The notes under the pieces: generated by a model
Told to the model about the DNA's origin: nothing
The model's input: only the letters and a program-made list of their open reading frames with translations
The model's database searches: none
Part shown: piece by piece, positions 1 through 8,009 of the stretch
Position numbering within the stretch: the stretch's first letter is position 1
Layout: every line of letters starts with the position of its first letter
Source of the DNA: Planctomycetota bacterium
Lineage (GTDB): Bacteria; Planctomycetota; PUPC01
Reading direction: 5' to 3'
DNA: 27,092 nucleotides
NCBI GenBank assembly: GCA_003559755.1
Contig: PWKM01000334.1
Location: forward strand, 1-27,092
Position numbers and translations under genes: made by a program

Positions 1-1287
1 CCGGGGCTGATCGAATACAAGAAGGTGATCGAGCCGGTCCGCCTCGAGGCGGACGACCTGTCGGCCGGCTCGATCCGCGTCACCAACCGCTATGACTTCC
101 TCGCCCTCGACCACCTGGCGGTGACCTGGGCGGTCGCCGTGGACGGCGAGGTGGTCCAGTCGGGAGAGGCGGACCGGTTGTCGATCGGCCCCGGCGAATC
201 GGGCGTGCTCGACCTGCCGTTCGACCTGCCCGCCGGGCCGCCGCCCGGCTCCGAATGCCTGCTCACCGTTTCGCTCGAGCTGGCCGAGGACACGCCGTGG
301 GCGAGTCGAGGGCACGAGGTGGCGTGGGGGCAGTTCGAGCTGCCCGTCGAATCGTCGCCGCCGGCGCCCGCCGCGTCCCCGCCGCCGCCGACCTGCGAGG
401 AGACCCGCCGCCGGATCACCGTGTCGGGCGAAGACTTCCGCCTGGTCTTCGACCGGGTGCGCGGCCGCCTGACATCGTGGGAATACAGGGGCCGGGAGCT
501 GCTCCGCCGCGGGCCGACGCTCGCGTTCTGGCGGGCACTCATCGACAACGATCGGCCGGTTCAGGACCGCTGGATCGCCGACGGGCTTCACGGGCTGCAG
601 CACCGGACCGACTCGGTCGCCTGCGAGCGGGGCGACCGGGCGGTCGTCGTCCGCGTGCGGTCGCGCATCGCCCCGCCCATTCTGGCGAAGGCGTTCGTGT
701 GCGAGGTCGGCTATTCGGTCGCCGGCTCGGGCGAACTGCTCCTCGCTGCACACGTCGTCCCCGAGGGCGACTGGGCGACCCTGCCCCGGGTCGGCTTCGA
801 GCTCGGCCTCGACGGCGGCCTCCGCCGGGCCGAATGGTACGGGCGCGGGCCCGGCGAGTGCTACGTGGACAGCAAGCAGGCACAGCGGGTCGGCCGGTAC
901 GCCCTGCCCGTCGCCGAACTGGGCACGCCGTATGTCTATCCCCAGGAGCAGGGCAACCGGACCGACGTCCGGTGGATGGCCCTGGCCGGCGACGGAGTCG
1001 GGCTGTTCGCCGCCGGGATGCCGCTGCTCGACTTCAGCGCCCTGCCGTACCGGACCGAGGACCTCAATCGTGCCCGTCACACCTGCGACCTGGTCCCCCG
1101 TGACGAGGTGTCGCTGCATCTCGACCACCGCCACCACGGGCTGGGGAGCGGGAGCTGCGGGCCCGCGACGCTCCCCCGGTATCGGCTGAACGCCGAGGCG
1201 TTCCGATTCGCGTTTCGGCTCCGCGCCTTCTCGCCCGACGAGCTCGACCCGGCCGACCTGTATCGTCAGCCGCCCGATTCGGCCTGA
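1..1287 (+). CDS. lacZ: Beta-galactosidase of glycoside hydrolase family 2, C-terminal part (5' end outside window)
   Basis: The reading frame is open from the first base. The visible start-like GTG at 25 is internal, because the residues before it (PGLIEYKKVIEPV) already match the conserved LacZ segment that precedes domain 4. About 428 codons are visible. They cover the domain-4 beta-sandwich and then the C-terminal beta-galactosidase small-chain domain. The latter shows the family signatures WYGRGPGECYVDSK (from about base 835), TPYVYPQEQGNRTDVRW (from about base 928) and a late HLDHRHHGLG...LPRYRL. These enzymes hydrolyse terminal beta-D-galactosides. The catalytic Glu residues lie in the central barrel and are outside the window, so activity cannot be judged. 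A Pro/Ala/Ser-rich linker (SSPPAPAASPPPP) separates the two domains. The gene ends 90 bp before the next one, which has its own promoter. Family assignment is firm; substrate is inferred. Confidence 0.93.
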   Translation, partial: PGLIEYKKVIEPVRLEADDLSAGSIRVTNRYDFLALDHLAVTWAVAVDGEVVQSGEADRLSIGPGESGVLDLPFDLPAGPPPGSECLLTVSLELAEDTPWASRGHEVAWGQFELPVESSPPAPAASPPPPTCEETRRRITVSGEDFRLVFDRVRGRLTSWEYRGRELLRRGPTLAFWRALIDNDRPVQDRWIADGLHGLQHRTDSVACERGDRAVVVRVRSRIAPPILAKAFVCEVGYSVAGSGELLLAAHVVPEGDWATLPRVGFELGLDGGLRRAEWYGRGPGECYVDSKQAQRVGRYALPVAELGTPYVYPQEQGNRTDVRWMALAGDGVGLFAAGMPLLDFSALPYRTEDLNRARHTCDLVPRDEVSLHLDHRHHGLGSGSCGPATLPRYRLNAEAFRFAFRLRAFSPDELDPADLYRQPPDSA

Positions 1288-1304
1288 GCGCCTTCGGCCC
1301 CTGA

Positions 1305-1333
1305 TTGACAGGCCGGACCGGCCCTGATACCAT
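1305..1333 (+). promoter_or_regulatory. Likely sigma-70 type promoter of the RACo-like gene
   Basis: A perfect -35 TTGACA (1305-1310) is followed after 17 bp by TACCAT (1328-1333). A TG dinucleotide one base upstream makes this an extended -10. Transcription would start near 1340, about 38 nt before the ATG at 1378. The spacer contains a perfect inverted repeat, GGCCGG-A-CCGGCC (1311-1323), which could be an operator or chance in G+C-rich DNA. This is the best match to the consensus among the promoters seen in the window. Confidence 0.6.
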
Positions 1334-1377
1334 CCCGCGCCCATACTGGCCCGGCCCCCGTCGAGTGGTGTAAGCCG

Positions 1378-3033
1378 ATGCGCGAGAGCGAACTCATCGT
1401 CCGGTTCCAGCCCGAGACGCGGCACGTGTACGTCCTTCCCGGCACCACGATCCTGGAGGCGGCGGACCGGGCGAACCTCATCATCGACACCCCCTGCGGC
1501 GGCCAGGGGACCTGCGGCCGATGCCGGGTCACCGTGACCGAGAACCCGCCGGAGCCGACCGCGGCCGAGCGGGAGCGCCTGTCGGCCGACGAGCTCGACG
1601 GGGGGGTGCGGCTCGCCTGTCAGGCCGAGGTCCACACCGGGATGACCGTCGAGGTGCCCGTCGAATCGAGGTTCTTCGGCCAGAAAATCCTCGCACACGG
1701 GACGGGTGCGGCCCGCGAGCTCGAGCCGTGCGTCGCCCCGGACCCCGACGACCGCTCGGGCCGGCTCTACGGCGCGGCGTTCGACGTGGGGACGACCACC
1801 GTGGTCGGCACGCTGCTCGACCTGACCACCGGCCGGACGCTGGCCGTGGCCGCCCGGCCCAACCCCCAGATTCCGCTGGGCGACGACGTCATCTCCCGCA
1901 TCAACCACGCGGGGAAGGAGGGCGGCGTCGAGCAGCTCCGGCGGCCGCTGCTCGACGCGGTGAACGCGATGATCGCCGAGATGTGCGAAGAGGCGAAGGC
2001 GCCGGTCGAATCGATCTACGAGGCGGCGTTCGGCGGGAATACCACCATGCACCACCTGCTCCTCGGTATCGATCCGACCCCGCTGGGGCACGCACCCTAC
2101 GAGGCGGTCGTCTTGGACAGCCGGACGGTCCCCGCCCGCGAGCTGGGCGTCCGCATCCGGCCCACCGGACGGGCCTATACGATGCCGAACATCGCCGGTT
2201 ACGTCGGCGGCGACACGGTCGGGGTCATCCTCGCGGCGGCGATGGCAGACTACGACGGCGTCCAACTCGCCCTGGACATCGGGACGAACGGCGAGATCGT
2301 GCTGGGCGGGGCGGAACGGCTCATCGCCTGCTCGACCGCGGCCGGCCCGGCGTTCGAGGGCGCCCGGCTCGACCACGGGATGCGGGCGGCGCCCGGGGCC
2401 ATCGAGTCGGTCCGGCTCGACCACGACGTGCGTATCGGAGTCATCGAGGACGCGCCCCCGCGCGGCATATGCGGGTCCGGCGTGCTCGATGCCATCGCCG
2501 TTCTGCTCGAAGCGGGCATCCTGGACTCGACCGGCCGGCTGCTGACGCCCGACGAACTGCCGGACGGGCTGCACGACGGCCTGCGGCGCCGACTCACGGA
2601 GTTCAACGGCGGGCCGGCGTTCGTCCTGGCCGACGCGGACGACTCGGCGACCGGCCGGCCGGTCTGCCTCACCCAGCGCGACATCCGGGAGGTCCAACTG
2701 GGCAAGGGGGCGATCCGTGCGGGGACCGAGATCGTTCTGGCCGAGTACGGGGTGTCGATCGAGGACGTCGACCGGGTGCTCCTGGCCGGCGCGTTCGGCA
2801 ATTTCGCCCGCCCGCGCAGCGTGATCCGGATGGGCCTGCTGCCCGGGATGCCGACGAGCAAGGTCGAGTTCATCGGGAACGCCGCCGGGACGGGCGTGCA
2901 GATGGCGCTCGCCGGGCGGCGGTGCCGCGAGCAGGCCGACCGCATCGCCCGGGAGACCGAATACATCGAGCTGGCCGGCCGGCCCGACTTCCAGATGAAG
3001 TTCGCCGAGGCGATGATCTTCCCCTCCCCCTGA
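1378..3033 (+). CDS. RACo-like protein: [2Fe-2S] ferredoxin domain fused to ASKHA ATPase (DUF4445 family)
   Basis: The 551-residue protein resembles RACo-type activators, which use ATP to drive reduction of inactive Co(II) corrinoid proteins back to Co(I). Residues about 5-97 form a plant-type ferredoxin domain with cysteines C40, C46, C49 and C81 (CGGQGTCGRC then LAC). From about residue 131 an ASKHA (actin/Hsp70-like) ATPase domain follows. Its motifs are FDVGTTT (135-141), GGNTTMHHLLLG (about 218-229), LALDIGTNGEI (about 297-307), AAGPAFEGARL (about 321) and GICGSGVLDAI (about 363). Length and domain order match the family. Substrate proteins in known systems are methyltransferase-associated corrinoid proteins, but none is encoded in this window. 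The ATG at 1378 directly precedes the ferredoxin domain; its ribosome-binding site is weak. No signal peptide is present, so it is cytoplasmic. Confidence 0.9.
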   Translation: MRESELIVRFQPETRHVYVLPGTTILEAADRANLIIDTPCGGQGTCGRCRVTVTENPPEPTAAERERLSADELDGGVRLACQAEVHTGMTVEVPVESRFFGQKILAHGTGAARELEPCVAPDPDDRSGRLYGAAFDVGTTTVVGTLLDLTTGRTLAVAARPNPQIPLGDDVISRINHAGKEGGVEQLRRPLLDAVNAMIAEMCEEAKAPVESIYEAAFGGNTTMHHLLLGIDPTPLGHAPYEAVVLDSRTVPARELGVRIRPTGRAYTMPNIAGYVGGDTVGVILAAAMADYDGVQLALDIGTNGEIVLGGAERLIACSTAAGPAFEGARLDHGMRAAPGAIESVRLDHDVRIGVIEDAPPRGICGSGVLDAIAVLLEAGILDSTGRLLTPDELPDGLHDGLRRRLTEFNGGPAFVLADADDSATGRPVCLTQRDIREVQLGKGAIRAGTEIVLAEYGVSIEDVDRVLLAGAFGNFARPRSVIRMGLLPGMPTSKVEFIGNAAGTGVQMALAGRRCREQADRIARETEYIELAGRPDFQMKFAEAMIFPSP

Positions 3034-3113
3034 CCGCCGGTACTGGCGCGGCTCTCGGATGCCCGGTAAGATGAAGTTGAAGACGACCTGCAACCAGAAC
3101 GTGTTGAGAAACG

Positions 3114-3920
3114 ATGGGCCATTTCGGCGGATATCAGAGTCGAATCCGGTTCGGCGGCGGGCTGACCCCGACGGTCAAGGCCCTGCTCATCGCCAACGTT
3201 GCGGTGTTCGGGGTCCAACTCCTGCTGCACGTGAGCGTCCCCCACATCTCGCTACGTTTCGAGACGATGTTCGCCCTCACCCCCGCCCTCGCCATCGGGC
3301 GGCTGCACCTGTGGCAGTTCTTCACCTACGCGTTCCTGCACGAGGTGGTGAACGTCCTGCCGCTCCACCTGTTCTTCAACATGCTGTTCCTGTGGATATT
3401 CGGCGGCGACGTCGAGCGATCGCTGGGCAGGAAGCGGTTTCTCCTGCTCTATTTCGGGGGCGTGCTGGCCGCCGGGCTGTGTATGGTGCCCATGTACCGC
3501 AGTGCAGTGGTGGGCGCGTCGGGCGCCGTGTTCGCCGTGATGGCGATCTACGGGCGGTTCTTCCCCCATCGAACGCTGCTCATCTGGGGGCTGTTCCCCA
3601 TCAAGGCCCGGACGCTCGTGCTGGCGCTCGTCGGGCTGGAGATGTTCTTCCTGCTCACGGGCGGGCGCGGGAACGTCGCCCACCTCGCCCACCTCGGCGG
3701 ATTCGCGTTCGGCTGGTTCTTCATCCAACTGGAAAGCTCGGTCAAGACATACCGGGACAAACAGGAGACGGGCCGCGCCGACCGCGAGCGAGAGGAGGCC
3801 CGAAAGGAACGCGAGAAGGTGGACGAACTGCTCGCCAAGGTCGGACGCGAGGGGCTGAACAGCTTGACCAGGAGCGAACGCGAGTTCCTCAAGAAAGCGA
3901 GCAAGACTTATCGGGACTGA
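3114..3920 (+). CDS. Rhomboid family intramembrane serine protease with charged C-terminal domain
   Basis: The 268-residue protein has an N-terminal membrane segment (about 21-39) and a rhomboid core. The catalytic dyad is visible: Ser136 in VGASGAVF and His193 in AHLAHLGG. The conserved HLFFNM segment of TM2 is also present. Rhomboids cleave single-pass membrane proteins within or near the membrane. After the last membrane segment (about residue 207) comes a highly charged cytoplasmic tail of about 60 residues, rich in Arg/Glu/Lys. It ends in VDELLAKVGREGLNSLTRSE and a FLKKASK motif. I recall this tail as a small domain appended to many rhomboids (DUF6576), but this was not checked. A second, differently built rhomboid lies at 17572-18273. 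The gene starts 80 bp after the RACo-like gene, and only a weak GAGAAA stands before the ATG. It may be read through from upstream. Confidence 0.9.
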   Translation: MGHFGGYQSRIRFGGGLTPTVKALLIANVAVFGVQLLLHVSVPHISLRFETMFALTPALAIGRLHLWQFFTYAFLHEVVNVLPLHLFFNMLFLWIFGGDVERSLGRKRFLLLYFGGVLAAGLCMVPMYRSAVVGASGAVFAVMAIYGRFFPHRTLLIWGLFPIKARTLVLALVGLEMFFLLTGGRGNVAHLAHLGGFAFGWFFIQLESSVKTYRDKQETGRADREREEARKEREKVDELLAKVGREGLNSLTRSEREFLKKASKTYRD

Positions 3921-4013
3921 ACAATGACCGGATGTTGCAAGCGTCGCCGGAGGTGTGAGGGGGGCACACGGGCCGGCTGTATTCCCCGCACTTTTTGAGA
4001 AAGGAGCCGCAAT

Positions 4014-4394
4014 ATGGCAAGAATGCGACAGGTCGCACCGGACGAAGCAAAGGGCAAGCTGAAACAGATTTACGCGAGCATGGAGAAGAAATTCGGCATG
4101 GTGCCGAACACCTTCCAGGCGATGGGGACCAACCCGAGTTTCCTCGAGGGCATGATCCAGTTGAACAGGGCCGCCGGAAAGGCCCTCGACTTGAAGACGA
4201 AGGAGCTGATCCGAATCGCGGTGAGCACGGTGAACGACTGTGCATACTGCCTCGACGCCCATTTCGCAGCGGCGAAGCAGGCCGGATGTACGGATGAAGA
4301 GATCAGCGCCGCCGTCGAGACCGCCGTCGCCATGACCGCCTTCAACATCTTCAACCACGGCGCCGGCTGCGAGACGGACATCTCGCCCGAGTGA
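4014..4394 (+). CDS. Carboxymuconolactone decarboxylase / AhpD-like family protein
   Basis: This is a small all-helical protein of 126 residues with the redox motif NDCAYCLDAH: Cys76, Cys79 and His83, arranged CxxCxxxH as in AhpD-type alkylhydroperoxidases. Many relatives reduce peroxides through the Cys pair. Despite the family name, decarboxylase activity is unlikely when the CxxC is present. A strong ribosome-binding site AAGGAG (4001-4006) lies 7 nt before the ATG. The N-terminal part (GMVPNTFQAMGTNPSFLEGM) is typical of members annotated as peroxidase-related. There is no signal peptide, so it should be cytoplasmic. It sits between the rhomboid and the S9 peptidase genes, 93 and 100 bp away, with no clear functional link to either. 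Electron donor and substrate are unknown. Confidence 0.9.
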   Translation: MARMRQVAPDEAKGKLKQIYASMEKKFGMVPNTFQAMGTNPSFLEGMIQLNRAAGKALDLKTKELIRIAVSTVNDCAYCLDAHFAAAKQAGCTDEEISAAVETAVAMTAFNIFNHGAGCETDISPE

Positions 4395-4494
4395 CAGGTC
4401 GCAGCATCGGTGGAGCAAGGCGGCCGCCCCGCCCGTCCGTCGGGCCGGGCAGCCGCGCCGGAACCGAACCCGCCGGACACAGGAGGACAGTGAT

Positions 4495-6426
4495 ATGCCT
4501 GACGTACGGTCCGCACCCTACGGCTCCTGGGCCTCGCCGATCACCGCCGACCTCGTGGTGGCGGGAACGGTCGGCCTGAGCGAGCCGATGTTCGATGGCA
4601 ACGACGTGTACTGGCTCGAAGTACGGCCGTCGGAGGGCGGACGATACGTGGTGGTCCGCCGCACACCCGACGGCGAGACGGTCGACCTGACGCCGCCCGA
4701 GTTCAGCGCCCGCACCCACGTACACGAGTACGGCGGCGGCCCCTATGTCGTCGACCGCGGGACCGTGTTCTTCTCCAACGACGAGGACCAGCGGCTGTAC
4801 CGCCAGCCGGCGGGCGGCGAGCCGGAGCCGATCACCCCCGAGGGTGCGTTCCGCTACGCCGACGGCGTCGTGGACGCCGAACGCGGGCGCCTGGTCTGCG
4901 TGCGCGAGGACCACACCGGCTCCGACCGCGAGGCGGTCAACACCGTCTGCTCCGTCCCCGTCGACGGGGACGGCGAGCCAGAGGTGCTCGCATCCGGGCA
5001 CGATTTCTTCTCGACGCCGCGGCTCAGCCCCGACGGCTCGGCCCTCGCCTGGCTGGCCTGGGACCATCCCCGGATGCCGTGGGACGGCACCGAGCTGTAC
5101 GTGGCGGCGGTCAGACCGGACGGCTCGCTCGGGGAGCCGCGCCGGGTCGCCGGCGGGCCGAGCGAATCGGTCCTCGACCCGGCCTGGTCGCCCGACGGGC
5201 TGCTCCACTTCGTGTCCGACCGGTCGAACTGGTGGAACCTGTACCGCGAGCGGAACGGGGCCGTCGAGCCGCTGTGCGAGATGCCCGCCGAGTTCGCCGC
5301 GCCCCAGTGGGTGTTCCGCCGCCCGATGTACGCGTTCGCGGGCCCGGGCCGGCTCGTCTGCGCGTTCACCCAGAACGCCGAGTGGCAGCTCGCCGAGCTC
5401 GATACCGAGAGCCGAGCGCTTCGCCGGATCGACACCCCGTTCACCGACATCTCGTATGTGGCGGCGGCCGGCGGCCGGGCGCTCTTCCGCGGCGGCTCGC
5501 CCACCGAGCCCGCCTCGATCATCCGGCTCGATCTCGACTCGGGCGCGACCGAGGCCCTCCGGGCGTCCACCGGCCAGCCCGTCGATGCGGGCTATCTGTC
5601 CCGGCCCGAGCCGATCGAGTTCCCGACCGAGGGCGAGCGGACCGCTCACGCACTGTTCTACCCGCCGACGAACGCCGATTTCGAGGGCCTGCCGGGCGAA
5701 CGGCCGCCGCTCCTGGTCAAGATACACGGTGGGCCGACCGCCGCCGCGAGCAGCGACCTCAACCTCGCGCTCCAGTTCTGGACGAGCCGCGGGTTCGCCG
5801 TGGTCGATGTGAACTACGGCGGGAGCACGGGCTACGGGCGCGAATACCGGGAACGGCTGAAGAGCCGATGGGGTGTGGTGGACGTGGACGACTGCGAATA
5901 TGCCGCCCGCTACCTGTCGGTGCGTGGCAGCGTGGACCCCGACCGGCTGGCCATCCGGGGCGGGAGCGCCGGCGGCTATACCACCCTCTGCGCCCTGACC
6001 TTCCGCGACGTGTTCAAGGCCGGGGCCAGCTATTACGGGGTCAGCGACGCCGAGGCGCTCGCAAAGGAGACGCACAAGTTCGAGTCCCGCTACCTCGACG
6101 GCCTCATCGCCCCCTATCCCGAAGGCCGGGAGCTATATCGACAGCGGTCGCCGATCCATTCCGTCGAGACGCTCGATTGTCCGCTGATACTCTTCCAGGG
6201 GCTGGAGGACAAGATCGTCCCCCCGAACCAGGCGGAGGCGGTGTTCGAGGCGTTGAAAGAGAAGGGCATCCCGGTCGCCTACCTCCCCTTCGAGGGCGAG
6301 CAGCACGGGTTCCGAAGGGCGGAGAACATCAAGCGGACGCTCGAGGCGGAGCTCTATTTCTACTCGCGAGTGTTTGAGTTCGAGCCGGCCGACGCGATCG
6401 AGCCGGTGGACATCGCAAACCTGTGA
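4495..6426 (+). CDS. S9 family prolyl oligopeptidase-type serine peptidase (acylaminoacyl/dipeptidyl peptidase type)
   Basis: The 643-residue protein has a beta-propeller with PD40/WD40-like blades at about residues 20-370 (for example LSPDGSALAWLAWD and PAWSPDGLLHFVSDRSNWW). A C-terminal alpha/beta hydrolase domain follows. The catalytic triad is visible: Ser491 in IRGGSAGGYT, Asp572 in LEDKIVPP and His604 in EQHGFRR. Such enzymes remove amino-acid or acyl-amino-acid units from short peptides, the propeller restricting access. No signal peptide is seen (N-terminus MPDVRSAPYGSWASP), so it probably acts on peptides in the cytoplasm. A strong AGGAGG (4481-4486) sits 8 nt before the ATG. Length is normal for the S9 acylaminoacyl-peptidase group. 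The exact cleavage preference cannot be read from sequence. It ends 30 bp from the convergent anti-sigma gene, and no terminator hairpin is evident between them. Confidence 0.93.
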   Translation: MPDVRSAPYGSWASPITADLVVAGTVGLSEPMFDGNDVYWLEVRPSEGGRYVVVRRTPDGETVDLTPPEFSARTHVHEYGGGPYVVDRGTVFFSNDEDQRLYRQPAGGEPEPITPEGAFRYADGVVDAERGRLVCVREDHTGSDREAVNTVCSVPVDGDGEPEVLASGHDFFSTPRLSPDGSALAWLAWDHPRMPWDGTELYVAAVRPDGSLGEPRRVAGGPSESVLDPAWSPDGLLHFVSDRSNWWNLYRERNGAVEPLCEMPAEFAAPQWVFRRPMYAFAGPGRLVCAFTQNAEWQLAELDTESRALRRIDTPFTDISYVAAAGGRALFRGGSPTEPASIIRLDLDSGATEALRASTGQPVDAGYLSRPEPIEFPTEGERTAHALFYPPTNADFEGLPGERPPLLVKIHGGPTAAASSDLNLALQFWTSRGFAVVDVNYGGSTGYGREYRERLKSRWGVVDVDDCEYAARYLSVRGSVDPDRLAIRGGSAGGYTTLCALTFRDVFKAGASYYGVSDAEALAKETHKFESRYLDGLIAPYPEGRELYRQRSPIHSVETLDCPLILFQGLEDKIVPPNQAEAVFEALKEKGIPVAYLPFEGEQHGFRRAENIKRTLEAELYFYSRVFEFEPADAIEPVDIANL

Positions 6427-6456
6427 GCGAGTCGCCGAGGCGGGGCGGGGAGAGCG

Positions 6457-7851
6457 TCAGCGAATGTTCATTGCGATGGCGTGGACGATGCCGTCCTGCG
6501 TCTTGAAGTACCCGGTCCCCTCGGCATAGAGAAAACCGTCACACGATCGGACGCCTGCGATCTGCCAGGTCTCGGCCCCGGTCGCCGGGTCCACGGCGAC
6601 GAGCCGGCCCTGGTCGGTCGTGTCGGCATAGCACAGCCGACCGTGGTGCAGGGTCATCGGCCCACATCCGGTCGCCGGGCGGGCCCAGGTCGGATCGCCG
6701 GTCGCCCCGTCAAACGCCCGCACTCTGTCGCCGCCTCGGACATAGACGGCATCGCCGTGTGCCAGCAGGTGGCGGCCGCCCTCCACCGGCCGGTGCCAGA
6801 GCACCCGGCGGGCCGATGTGTCGAAGGCGACCAGTTGCCCGCCGTTCTCGGAGCTGATGTACAGATGCCGCCCCGCAATCGCCAGGGTCGGCCTGCCCGC
6901 CTGCTTGATATCGACCGGCAGCGCTTGCTGCCAGGCCTCGTCCCCGGACCGGGCGTCCAGGGCGGTGAGCATCCCGCCGCCGAACACGTACAGGCGGTCG
7001 CGGTTGGCGGTCAGGGCGAACGGCGGCTCGCCCCCTTCGATACGATGCGACCAGATCGCGTCGCCCGAGCGGGCATCGAGCAGATGCACGGTGTCGCCGG
7101 CGGTCCACGACACCCGGTCGGAGCCGATGGGCAGGGCCGCCGCCGCGTGCGAAGGGCGGATGCCGCTGTGTGAGAATCGCCAGAGCGGTTCGCCGGTCGC
7201 CTTGTCGAGCGCGACCAGGTCCACCTGTCGCGGGCGGGTCGATGACAGGCAGAACACCCGCTCTTCGTCGTCGGCCAGGTGGCCGAAACTCAGAACGCCC
7301 GATTGCCACCGGGTGGCACCGGTCGCCGCGTCCACGGCCGCCACGTTGCTGCCGAACTCGGCGAGCCGGAGCAGGAAGATGGTATTGCAGCGGACCAGCA
7401 TCTCGTCGGCGGACGATGCCCGGACGACCTGCGCCCCGGCGTGCTGCCAGCGTTCGGCCGGGGGCTCCGCGTCCGGCTCCTCCTCGACGGCCGCCGTCGA
7501 TGGCACATCGGGAGGCGGCTCTCTTTGCCACAGCCCGGCCAGGCCGAATGTCAGGACGAGCAGTGCGGCGATCGAGGCCGCCGCCAGGCCGGCCCGGAGC
7601 CGTCTGGCACGCCGACGCGCGGCGGTCAGCTCGCGGCGGGCGGCCCAGCCGATCGACTGTCGCAGCTCGCGGCCCGGTTCCGCCGGGCGTTCCTCGGCCT
7701 GGACCCGGTCGATCAGTTCCCGGTACTCGGCCTCCATCGCCCGGCAGGACGGGCAGGACGCCAGGTGCGCCCGGACCGCCGCCTTTTCGCGCGGTTGGAG
7801 CCCGTCGAGGACCAGGAGTTCCAGTTCTTCGCGCACCTGTTGGCAATTCAT
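6457..7851 (-). CDS. Membrane anti-sigma factor with zinc-finger domain and extracytoplasmic PQQ-type beta-propeller
   Basis: The 464-residue protein has three parts. Residues 1-50 are an anti-sigma zinc-finger (ZAS) domain with Cys3 and the HxxxCxxC motif His29-Cys33-Cys36. One transmembrane helix lies at about 87-108, preceded by an Arg-rich stretch that predicts the N-terminus inside. The remaining about 350 residues are a beta-propeller of PQQ-like repeats, recognisable by about seven copies of a (A/S)-x-G-x-x-x-W pattern (ATGATRW, ATGEPLW, RSGDAIW, RSGDEAW, ATGDPTW, ATGAETW and a variant). It follows the ECF sigma gene by 158 bp on the same strand, so it most likely holds that sigma factor until a signal reaches the propeller. 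The propeller may sense a ligand or a partner protein; PQQ binding is not implied. The ribosome-binding site is poor. Confidence 0.87.
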   Translation of the reverse strand: MNCQQVREELELLVLDGLQPREKAAVRAHLASCPSCRAMEAEYRELIDRVQAEERPAEPGRELRQSIGWAARRELTAARRRARRLRAGLAAASIAALLVLTFGLAGLWQREPPPDVPSTAAVEEEPDAEPPAERWQHAGAQVVRASSADEMLVRCNTIFLLRLAEFGSNVAAVDAATGATRWQSGVLSFGHLADDEERVFCLSSTRPRQVDLVALDKATGEPLWRFSHSGIRPSHAAAALPIGSDRVSWTAGDTVHLLDARSGDAIWSHRIEGGEPPFALTANRDRLYVFGGGMLTALDARSGDEAWQQALPVDIKQAGRPTLAIAGRHLYISSENGGQLVAFDTSARRVLWHRPVEGGRHLLAHGDAVYVRGGDRVRAFDGATGDPTWARPATGCGPMTLHHGRLCYADTTDQGRLVAVDPATGAETWQIAGVRSCDGFLYAEGTGYFKTQDGIVHAIAMNIR

Positions 7852-8009
7852 TTCAATGTGTCCGAATCGAGTTCGTCTTCATACCTATTACGCTCCGGCC
7901 CGCATAACGGGGACACGATATTTGATCTCGCCGGACATTCGACGAGGCCGAAGGCCCTGGTTTGATGCTGCCTGCCATCTTCTCCTCACCGCAATCGGGC
8001 GGAACGCTT

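Noticed and set aside
3985..4000. T-run (CTTTTTG, 3991-3997) considered as a terminator after the first rhomboid gene
   Set aside because: No stable hairpin lies directly upstream, and the run is followed at once by the ribosome-binding site of the next gene.
4351..6075. A 574-codon open frame on the minus strand inside the S9 peptidase gene
   Set aside because: It is an antisense shadow; the plus strand shows an intact S9 triad and propeller.
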